This document shows, one piece after another, positions 6,586 through 12,785 of a DNA stretch of 20,573 nt. The number at the start of each line of letters is the position of its first letter. Positions within the stretch are counted from its first letter, which is position 1. The notes below the pieces were generated by a model. It did not search any database, had not been told where the DNA came from, and saw only the letters and a list, made by a program, of their open reading frames with translations. This stretch comes from Treponema sp. (lineage in GTDB: Bacteria > Spirochaetota > Spirochaetia > Treponematales > Breznakiellaceae): NCBI GenBank assembly GCA_031284195.1, contig JAITAI010000247.1:1-20573 (forward strand), read 5' to 3'. The position numbers and the translations under genes are program-made.

Positions 6586-6636
6586 TACCCCGGAATATTT
6601 TGGTAGCCTTGGTTCTTAGTGAATCTGTTCCGGGTA
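6586..6636 (+). promoter_or_regulatory. Candidate regulatory stem-loop in the rplK leader
   Basis: TACCCCGGAA at 6586-6595 pairs with TTCCGGGTA at 6628-6636 over 9 base pairs with one bulged C, enclosing a 32-base loop. It ends 9 bases before GAGGAG, the ribosome-binding site of rplK. In many bacteria ribosomal protein L1 represses translation of rplK-rplA by binding a bulged stem at this place. Position and shape fit such a site; I could not confirm the L1-binding bases. Confidence 0.4.
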
Positions 6637-6657
6637 TACCACACGAGGAGAATATGC

Positions 6658-7089
6658 ATGGCAAAAAAAAAGATTGCCACCCTTATCAAGCTCCAGTGCC
6701 CTGCGGGCAAGGCGACTCCGGCTCCGCCGGTAGGTCCTGCCCTGGGTCCTCATGGAGTGAGTGCGCCTCAGTTTGTCCAGCAATTTAATGAGCGAACTAA
6801 GACAATGGAGGCTGGCCTGGTTATACCGGTGGTCATTACGGTATATACAGATAAATCCTTTACCTTTATCCTCAAGACCCCTCCGGCGTCGGTTTTGATC
6901 AAAAAGGCCGCAGGTATTGAGAAAGGATCCAGTGAATCCCATAAGACCAAGGTCGGCAAGTTGCCCAAGGCAAAACTTGAAGAGATTGCCAAGCTCAAAA
7001 TGCCGGATCTTTCTGCTAATGATCTGGCAGGGGCATTGAAGATCATTGCAGGAACTGCCCGGTCTATGGGGGTCGAGGTGGACACATGA
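6658..7089 (+). CDS. rplK: 50S ribosomal protein L11
   Basis: 143 residues. The N-terminal domain begins MAKKKIATLIKLQCPAGKAT and has the proline-rich switch region PPVGPALGPHGV; the C-terminal RNA-binding domain contains TPPASVLIKKAAGIEKGS and ends with KIIAGTARSMGVEV, all standard for L11, which binds the GTPase-associated region of 23S rRNA with L10/L12. The ATG at 6658 has GAGGAG (6645-6650) seven bases upstream; an upstream in-frame start at 6619 would add 13 residues not found in the family. The stop overlaps the rplA start (ATGA). Confidence 0.97.
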   Translation: MAKKKIATLIKLQCPAGKATPAPPVGPALGPHGVSAPQFVQQFNERTKTMEAGLVIPVVITVYTDKSFTFILKTPPASVLIKKAAGIEKGSSESHKTKVGKLPKAKLEEIAKLKMPDLSANDLAGALKIIAGTARSMGVEVDT

Positions 7090-7766
7090 GACACGGAAAA
7101 AAGTACCTGGATAAACTTAAAAAATACGATCGTACCGTTTCCTATGGATTAAAGGAGGCTTTGGATTTGGTTAAAACCCTAGCTACTGGCAAATTTGATG
7201 AGACCGTGGATATTTCGGTAAAACTGAATCTAAAAAAAAGCCAATCTGTCAGGGATACGGTGGTATTACCCTATCAGTTCAGGGGCGAGAAACGGATCCT
7301 CGTGTTTTGTAAAGCCGAAAAGGAAAAAGAGGCTCAGGAAGCAGGGGCTACCTATATAGGGGCTGAAGATTTAATCGAAAAGATAAAAGGGGGCTGGCTG
7401 GATTTTGATGTGGCAGTGGCTACCCCGGATATGATGAAAGATGTAGGTAAGCTGGGTATGGTCTTGGGTCGTCGAGGACTCATGCCAAACCCCAAGACCG
7501 GGACCGTTACCTTTGATCTCAAAGGCGCCTTAGCAGAGCTACGGAAGGGACGTACCGAATTTCGGGCTGACAAGACCGGGGTAGTCCATCTCGCGGTGGG
7601 TAAAGTTTCCATGGAAAGCGAAAAAGTGGCCGAAAATATTAAGACTACAGTGACTGAAATTAAGCGGAAGCGGCCGGTTGATGCTAAGGGTGAGTTTATT
7701 CGGACGATCTCAGTGGCTTCTACGATGGGAGCCGGGGTGTGGGTCTCAATTAAGGACGAGGAGTAA
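7086..7766 (+). CDS. rplA: 50S ribosomal protein L1
   Basis: 226 residues, starting MRHGKKYLDKLKKYDRTVSY and containing FDETVDISVKLNLKKSQSVR, the GRRGLMPNPKTGTV signature and an ending STMGAGVWV, all typical of L1, the stalk protein that guides tRNA out of the E-site. It commonly doubles as translational repressor of the L11-L1 operon. It overlaps rplK by 4 bases, so the two are almost certainly translationally coupled. Only three bases separate it from rplJ. Confidence 0.97.
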   Translation: MRHGKKYLDKLKKYDRTVSYGLKEALDLVKTLATGKFDETVDISVKLNLKKSQSVRDTVVLPYQFRGEKRILVFCKAEKEKEAQEAGATYIGAEDLIEKIKGGWLDFDVAVATPDMMKDVGKLGMVLGRRGLMPNPKTGTVTFDLKGALAELRKGRTEFRADKTGVVHLAVGKVSMESEKVAENIKTTVTEIKRKRPVDAKGEFIRTISVASTMGAGVWVSIKDEE

Positions 7767-7769
7767 GCC

Positions 7770-8309
7770 ATGGCCATGGTGGCAAAAAAAGTACAGGACG
7801 TTAAGGTTTCTGCCATACAGGCATTAGAGAAGAACTTCGGAAGTACCAAGGACTTTATCTTTACAGATTATCGGGGACTGACTGTGGAGCAAATCACCAC
7901 GCTACGGAAACGGCTTGGGGCTAAAGCTTCCCGGTTTCAGGTAGTGAAAAATAATTTTGCCCGGATTGCCTTTGAACATCTGGCTGCTCCTGATGTATCC
8001 CCGTATCTTGTAGGTCCCACTGCAGTGGCTATTGCTCCCCAAGATGCAAACGAAGTTGCTAAGATACTCTTTGAGTTTACCCGGGAGGTTCCGGTACTCA
8101 AGGTAAAGGGGGCTCTGGTTGGCGGTACGATCTACGATGCTGCCCAAACCGAGGCCTTCTCCAGGCTGCCTGGTAAGCTGGAGCTTATTTCCATGCTTAT
8201 GTCGGTCTTGAATGGTCCGGTTCGGACCCTTGCAGCGGACCTCAACGATATCAATGCCCGGTTGGTGCGGGCTATCAAGGCTGTGGGAGATAAAAAAGGT
8301 GAGGGGTAA
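7770..8309 (+). CDS. rplJ: 50S ribosomal protein L10
   Basis: 179 residues. The N-terminal rRNA-binding part contains FIFTDYRGLTVEQITTLRKRLG and VVKNNFARIAFE; the C-terminal helix (about 140-179) carries the L7/L12 dimers of the ribosomal stalk. The ATG at 7770 has GAGGAG (7758-7763) six bases upstream inside the end of rplA; a second ATG two codons later is possible. In many bacteria an L10-binding leader precedes rplJ; here the rplA-rplJ spacing is 3 bases and leaves no room for one, while a long structured gap follows the gene. Confidence 0.96.
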   Translation: MAMVAKKVQDVKVSAIQALEKNFGSTKDFIFTDYRGLTVEQITTLRKRLGAKASRFQVVKNNFARIAFEHLAAPDVSPYLVGPTAVAIAPQDANEVAKILFEFTREVPVLKVKGALVGGTIYDAAQTEAFSRLPGKLELISMLMSVLNGPVRTLAADLNDINARLVRAIKAVGDKKGEG

Positions 8310-8324
8310 AGAGTGAGGCGTCTC

Positions 8325-8455
8325 TTGCCATCCATAAGGCAAAACATACAAACAAAAAAACCGTCAGGCTTCGGGTGCTGCCGTTCCTGTCGGTTACAAT
8401 ACCGGCGTTAATCCGGGAAAGTCCGCAAGGACAGTGTGTATCCGTATGGATACAT
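8325..8455 (+). promoter_or_regulatory. Chain of five stem-loops between rplJ and rplL
   Basis: The 172-base gap between rplJ and rplL is long for this position and densely folded. In order: TTGCC 8325-8329 with GGCAA 8338-8342; AACCGTCAGG 8359-8368 with CCTGTCGGTT 8386-8395 (10 bp, one T-T mismatch, 17-base loop); CCGG 8402-8405 with CCGG 8413-8416; GTCC 8421-8424 with GGAC 8429-8432 closed by a GCAA tetraloop; and TGTATCC 8437-8443 with GGATACA 8448-8454. None is followed by a U-tract. It probably acts on expression of rplL, whose product is needed in several copies per ribosome, but the mechanism is unknown. Confidence 0.6.
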
Positions 8456-8481
8456 TATGTAGGATATAAGGAGAAGGTAAT

Positions 8482-8871
8482 ATGGCAGCCCTTAGTATTG
8501 ATCAGCTCATTGAAGCGATTTCGTCCATGACGGTTCTGGAGGTGTCAGAACTGGTTAAAGCTTTGGAGGAAAAATTTGGTGTTTCCGCTGCAGCTCCTGT
8601 GGCAGTCGCCGCAGTCGGCGGTGGTGTAGGGGTACCGGCGGAACCTGTGGAAGAGAAGACAGAATTTAATGTCATTCTCAAGGCCTATGACGATTCCAAG
8701 AAGATCGCGGTTATTAAAGAGGTCCGGGCGGTTACCGGCTTAGGACTCAAGGAAGCCAAAGACCTCGTTGAAGGGGCGCCCAAGCCGCTTAAAGAGAATG
8801 TTTCCAAAGAAGAGGCTGCGAAAATCAAGGATCAGGTCACTGCCGCTGGCGGTACCGTTGAAATTCAGTAA
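8482..8871 (+). CDS. rplL: 50S ribosomal protein L7/L12
   Basis: 129 residues. The N-terminal dimerisation helix (MAALSIDQLIEAISSMTVLEVSELVKALEEKFGV), an Ala/Gly/Val/Pro-rich hinge (about 35-58) and the C-terminal factor-binding domain with KTEFNVILK, KIAVIKEVR and GLGLKEAKDLVE are all present. It forms the mobile stalk that recruits elongation and initiation factor GTPases. The hinge is rich in Gly and Val, and the protein ends VEIQ instead of the frequent VELK, which is minor. AAGGAGAAGG precedes the ATG. It is preceded by the folded gap and followed by an attenuator-like region before rpoB. Confidence 0.97.
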   Translation: MAALSIDQLIEAISSMTVLEVSELVKALEEKFGVSAAAPVAVAAVGGGVGVPAEPVEEKTEFNVILKAYDDSKKIAVIKEVRAVTGLGLKEAKDLVEGAPKPLKENVSKEEAAKIKDQVTAAGGTVEIQ

Positions 8872-8907
8872 CTCTAGCAGTATACAGTGTAGTTTTCGCG
8901 TAATAAA

Positions 8908-8962
8908 CGGTGTTAGATAAGGTTTCACCGAAGAGGCTTCCGGTGTCTGCTGGGGCCTTTTT
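8908..8962 (+). terminator. Attenuator-like hairpin set before rpoB
   Basis: Four segments can pair in a mutually exclusive way. Segment 1 CGGTG (8908-8912) can pair with segment 2 CACCG (8926-8930). Segment 2 CACCGAAG (8926-8933) can pair with segment 3 CTTCCGGTG (8937-8945, one bulged C, loop AGG). Segment 3 AGGCTTC (8934-8940) can pair with segment 4 GGGGCCT (8952-8958), and that last hairpin runs into TTTTT at 8958-8962. The 3-4 pairing is a plausible leaky terminator. In E. coli an attenuator between rplL and rpoB lowers polymerase gene expression relative to ribosomal proteins; this is in the same place. Confidence 0.55.
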
Positions 8963-8990
8963 GTAAATTTTAAGCCCATAGGGGGAAGGC

Positions 8991-11900
8991 ATGGTAACAG
9001 AAAAGACAACCGGTAAACGAAGGTATATCGGGAAGGATATTCAGGATGTGATGGATCTTCCGGATCTTATCGACATTCAGCTCTGTTCATACGAACGCTT
9101 CCTGCAACGAGAACGGTTGCGAAACCATAGTACCCTGGAAATACAGGGACTTGAGGAAGTTTTTAGATCCACTTTTCCCATTGAAAGTCCTAATGGGGAT
9201 ATGGTCTTGGAATATGAGTATTATACCTTGGACGAAGAGAATATCAAATTCTCTGAACAGGATTGTAAGCAAAAGGGGCTCACCTATGCGGTCTCCCTTA
9301 AAGCACGGGTAAACCTTATCTTTCAACAGACCGGCGAAATCCGGCAGAAGGATATCTACATGGGCGACATTCCCGTCATGAGCGAGCGGGGTACCTTTAT
9401 CATCAATGGGGCGGAACGGGTGGTGGTTTCCCAGATTCACCGCTCCCCAGGGGTCATTTTCAGCCATGAAAAGGGTATTTTTGCTTCCCGGATCATTCCC
9501 TATCGCGGTTCCTGGATGGAATTTGAAATTGACCAAAAGAGGGAACTGATCTACGTCAAAATTGACCGAAAAAAGCGGATCCTGGGGACCATATTCCTCA
9601 GAGCTTTGGGGTATGAAAGCCGGGAGGATATCATCCGGGCCTTTTATAAAACCGAAACCCTGGAAGTCGTGGATGATCGGGAAACCAGGGAACGGTTTTC
9701 AGGCCGGGTTTTGGCTGCTGCAGTGTGGATTAGCACGGGAGCAGGAGATGGTAACTCTGAAGGCAGCGAACGAAAAAAACTCTATCGGGCAGGGGAAAAA
9801 CTACACCCCCATAATGTAGATGAACTACTGAGTAATAACATCGCCTCGGTAGCGGTGATTAATTTTGAGGATCCCGATTCCCTTAACTCTCCGATGCTCC
9901 TCAACTGTTTTGAACGGGAGGAGATAAAATTTGTCAAAGACGATCCAGAACGGGATGAACCTTCCAAAGAAGATGCCCTTTCTACTGTCTACTCAGTCCT
10001 CATGCCCGGGGAATCCATCACAGTAGAGGCTGCGGAAAAGGACTTGGTGGGGATGTTTTTTACCACCCGGCGTTACGATCTGGGGAAAGTGGGACGGTAT
10101 AAACTCAACAAGAAGTTTGACTTCAGGCCTCCCTTGGAAGACTCTACCCTGACCAAACAGGATATTATTGCCACCATGAAGTTCCTCATCCAGGTCTACG
10201 TGGGGGATGAAAACATCGATGATATCGACCATTTGGGCAATCGCCGGGTCCGATCCGTGGGTGAACTCATGGCCAATGCCATGAAGACCGCATTCAGCCG
10301 GATGGAACGGATCGCCAAGGAGCGGATGAGCCTCAAAGAGACGGATACCATCAAGCCCCAGGACCTCATTTCGATTAAGCCCGTGGTAGCGGTGATCAAG
10401 GAGTTCTTTGGATCCAGTCAACTCTCTCAGTTCATGGATCAGGTGAATCCCCTGGCCGAGCTGACTCACAAACGCAGGCTCAATGCCCTTGGCCCTGGGG
10501 GGCTTTCCCGGGATCGGGCAGGTTTCGAGGTTCGAGATGTGCACTACACCCATTATGGACGGATGTGCCCCATTGAGACCCCGGAAGGACCGAATATCGG
10601 GCTTATCGTATCCTTAGCCAACTATACCCGGGTGAATGAATACGGGTTTCTTGAGACCCCTTATCGCAAGGTACGTCGCGGAGTGGCTACTCCGGAGATC
10701 GAATACCTCTCTGCTATGGACGAGGATCGGTATTACATAGCCCAAGCCTCGGCTAAATTAAACAGCGACGGTTCTTTTAGCGATGAGCAGGTATCTTGTC
10801 GGAGGCAGGGGGATTATACCACCCGGGGGCCTGAAGATATTCAGTACATGGATGTATCCCCCAAACAGATCATCTCGGTATCTGCTTCACTCATCCCCTT
10901 CTTGGAACATGACGATGCTAACCGGGCCTTGATGGGTTCCAACATGCAGCGTCAAGCCGTACCCCTGGTCTTTCCTGAAGCTCCCCGGGTTGGCACTGGA
11001 ATGGAGGGAAAATGCGCCTACGACTCAGGGGTATTGGTCAAGGCTCGCAGAGCCGGCAAGGTGGTGCGGGTTACTTCCCAAGACATTACCATTGAACCTG
11101 ATAAGGGTACGGATATTGACGCGAAGCTCCCGCGTATTGGGGAAACCAACGATTACGGCTTTGATGTGTATCATCTGGTTAAGTACCAACGGACCAACCA
11201 GGATACCTGCTATAATCAACGTCCCTTAGTACAGATGGGGGACCAGGTGCTTCTTGGACAGGTCATTGCCGATGGGCCAGCGACGAAAGACGGTGAACTC
11301 GCCTTGGGCCGGAACATCTTGGTGGGGTTCATGCCTTGGAATGGGTATAACTACGAGGATTCGATTCTTATCTCCGAACGGGTAGTAAAGGAGGATATGT
11401 TCACCTCCATCCATATCAAAGAATTCCTCACCGAAGTCCGGGAAACTAAGCTTGGCCCGGAAAAGATCACCCGGGACATTCCCAATACCTCTGAAAAAAG
11501 CCTGGATAATCTGGATGCCGAAGGGATCATTCGGATAGGGGCGAAGGTACGTTCCGGGGATATCCTTGTAGGGAAGGTAACCCCTAAGAGCGAAACCGAA
11601 ACCACTCCGGAATTTAAGCTCCTCAATTCCATATTCGGTGAGAAGGCCAAGGAGGTACGAGACTCAAGCCTACGGGTGCCTCACGGTATTGACGGAACCA
11701 TCATTGACATACAGCGGCTCAAGCGTAGCCAAGGGGATGATCTCAACCCCGGGGTCGATGAGGTGGTAAAGGTACTCATCGCCACTAAACGGAAGCTCCG
11801 GGAAGGGGACAAGATGGCCGGCCGCCATGGTAATAAAGGAGTGGTGGCCCGGATACTCCCGGAAGAGGACATGCCCTACATGGAAGACGGTACGCCCTTG

Positions 11901-12551
11901 GACCTCTGCCTCACCCCCCTCGGAGTTCCTTCCCGGATGAACATCGGGCAGCTCCTGGAAACTGAGTTGGGCTGGGCCGCTTCTACCTTGGATGAATGGT
12001 TTTCCTCTCCTGTATTCCAGTCCCCTTCCACCGAGCAGATCGAAGAAAAGCTCCAAGAGGCAGGGCTTCCGGTGAGTTCTAAGACCTACCTGCGGGATGG
12101 CCGCACAGGAGAAATCTTTGTGAATCCTATTTTCTGCGGGGTGATCTATTTCCTCAAGCTCCACCACTTGGTAGACGATAAGATGCACGCCCGGTCCACT
12201 GGCCCCTATTCCTTAGTAACCCAACAACCCTTGGGAGGCAAGGCTCAATTCGGCGGGCAGCGGCTGGGGGAAATGGAAGTGTGGGCCTTAGAAGCCTATG
12301 GCGCGGCCAATACCTTACAGGAACTCTTAACCATTAAGTCTGATGATATGACTGGCCGGTCTAAAATCTACGAAGCTATAGTGAAGGGAGAACCTTCTAC
12401 CACAGCAGGTATTCCTGAATCGTTCAATGTATTGGTTCAGGAACTGCGGGGGCTGGCTTTGGATCTGACCATCTATGACGTCAAGGGTAAACAGATTCCC
12501 CTTACCGAGCGGGATGATGAGCTTATCATTAAATCAGGTTCGAACTTCTGA
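8991..12551 (+). CDS. rpoB: DNA-directed RNA polymerase subunit beta
   Basis: 1186 residues, full length. It holds the standard beta landmarks: SQIHRSPGV near the N-terminus, the rifampicin-pocket region FGSSQLSQFMDQVNPL and THKRRLNALGPGGLSR, CPIETPEGPNIGL, the active-site KMAGRHGNKG (941-950), and a C-terminal MTGRSKIYEAI region that packs on beta'. Residue 498 is Asn where E. coli has Ser531, and 489 is Ala where E. coli has Ser522; the former is linked to natural rifampicin resistance in spirochaetes. The ATG at 8991 follows GGGGGAAGG. It is downstream of the attenuator-like region and 234 bases before rpoC, an unusually long spacing. Confidence 0.98.
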   Translation: MVTEKTTGKRRYIGKDIQDVMDLPDLIDIQLCSYERFLQRERLRNHSTLEIQGLEEVFRSTFPIESPNGDMVLEYEYYTLDEENIKFSEQDCKQKGLTYAVSLKARVNLIFQQTGEIRQKDIYMGDIPVMSERGTFIINGAERVVVSQIHRSPGVIFSHEKGIFASRIIPYRGSWMEFEIDQKRELIYVKIDRKKRILGTIFLRALGYESREDIIRAFYKTETLEVVDDRETRERFSGRVLAAAVWISTGAGDGNSEGSERKKLYRAGEKLHPHNVDELLSNNIASVAVINFEDPDSLNSPMLLNCFEREEIKFVKDDPERDEPSKEDALSTVYSVLMPGESITVEAAEKDLVGMFFTTRRYDLGKVGRYKLNKKFDFRPPLEDSTLTKQDIIATMKFLIQVYVGDENIDDIDHLGNRRVRSVGELMANAMKTAFSRMERIAKERMSLKETDTIKPQDLISIKPVVAVIKEFFGSSQLSQFMDQVNPLAELTHKRRLNALGPGGLSRDRAGFEVRDVHYTHYGRMCPIETPEGPNIGLIVSLANYTRVNEYGFLETPYRKVRRGVATPEIEYLSAMDEDRYYIAQASAKLNSDGSFSDEQVSCRRQGDYTTRGPEDIQYMDVSPKQIISVSASLIPFLEHDDANRALMGSNMQRQAVPLVFPEAPRVGTGMEGKCAYDSGVLVKARRAGKVVRVTSQDITIEPDKGTDIDAKLPRIGETNDYGFDVYHLVKYQRTNQDTCYNQRPLVQMGDQVLLGQVIADGPATKDGELALGRNILVGFMPWNGYNYEDSILISERVVKEDMFTSIHIKEFLTEVRETKLGPEKITRDIPNTSEKSLDNLDAEGIIRIGAKVRSGDILVGKVTPKSETETTPEFKLLNSIFGEKAKEVRDSSLRVPHGIDGTIIDIQRLKRSQGDDLNPGVDEVVKVLIATKRKLREGDKMAGRHGNKGVVARILPEEDMPYMEDGTPLDLCLTPLGVPSRMNIGQLLETELGWAASTLDEWFSSPVFQSPSTEQIEEKLQEAGLPVSSKTYLRDGRTGEIFVNPIFCGVIYFLKLHHLVDDKMHARSTGPYSLVTQQPLGGKAQFGGQRLGEMEVWALEAYGAANTLQELLTIKSDDMTGRSKIYEAIVKGEPSTTAGIPESFNVLVQELRGLALDLTIYDVKGKQIPLTERDDELIIKSGSNF

Positions 12552-12587
12552 GCATGATTTCAGACCAGAGGGTTTACATCAATAGCG

Positions 12588-12650
12588 CCGGAGGTTTCAG
12601 CAATGTTGCCAGAAGTCTCAGGGATGTTGTTGGAAGTCTCAGCTAAGGCA
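12588..12650 (+). repeat. 21-bp tandem repeat in the rpoB-rpoC spacer
   Basis: Three imperfect 21-base units follow one another: 12588-12608, 12609-12629 and a more diverged 12630-12650. The clearest identity is GTTTCAGCAATGTTGCC against GTCTCAGGGATGTTGTT, then a further GTCTCAGC. A period of 21 keeps the reading frame, and in one frame the units read PEVSAML, PEVSGML, LEVSAKA, but that frame has no credible start with a ribosome-binding site. A 30-codon ORF from ATG 12554 crosses the repeat in another frame and also lacks a clear ribosome-binding site. Confidence 0.6.
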
Positions 12651-12684
12651 GTTCCTGCAAATCTTCAAGGGTTTGTAGGAACTG
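12649..12684 (+). promoter_or_regulatory. 15-bp stem-loop between rpoB and rpoC
   Basis: The arm 12649-12663 pairs over all 15 positions (13 Watson-Crick, 2 G-U) with 12670-12684 around the 6-base loop TTCAAG. No T-run follows, so it is not a standard terminator. A long, nearly perfect double-stranded RNA of this kind is a likely substrate for RNase III or a barrier to exonucleases, which would separate rpoB and rpoC messages. It is the strongest structure I see in this spacer. Confidence 0.7.
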
Positions 12685-12722
12685 TACGGTAGTGATTACT
12701 ATACGCCAGGGGACGTTTAAAA

Positions 12723-12756
12723 GGTGGAGGGATCGGGCAGGAAGCTTCCCTCCGCT
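12723..12756 (+). promoter_or_regulatory. Purine-rich stem-loop upstream of rpoC
   Basis: GGTGGAGGGA at 12723-12732 pairs over 10 positions (including G-U pairs near the base) with TCCCTCCGCT at 12747-12756, with a 14-base loop. It ends about 17 bases before AAGGGG, the ribosome-binding site of rpoC. The C-rich bases 12758-12761 just after it could pair with that GGGG. It may tune rpoC translation; this is inference from position. Confidence 0.45.
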
Positions 12757-12785
12757 TCCCCACTCCCACGATAAGGGGTATATAC

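Noticed and set aside
8313..8411. 32-codon basic ORF starting with GTG between rplJ and rplL
   Set aside because: GAGGGG precedes it, but the peptide is Arg/Cys-rich without resemblance to anything I know, and the same bases form stable stem-loops that explain the sequence better.
9993..10553. 186-codon frame on the - strand inside rpoB
   Set aside because: It is a shadow of the highly conserved rpoB coding sequence with no domain of its own. The other long - strand frames inside rpoB and rpoC were rejected for the same reason.
12554..12646. 30-codon ORF in the rpoB-rpoC spacer
   Set aside because: No clear ribosome-binding site. It mainly reads through the 21-bp repeat, so it is likely fortuitous.
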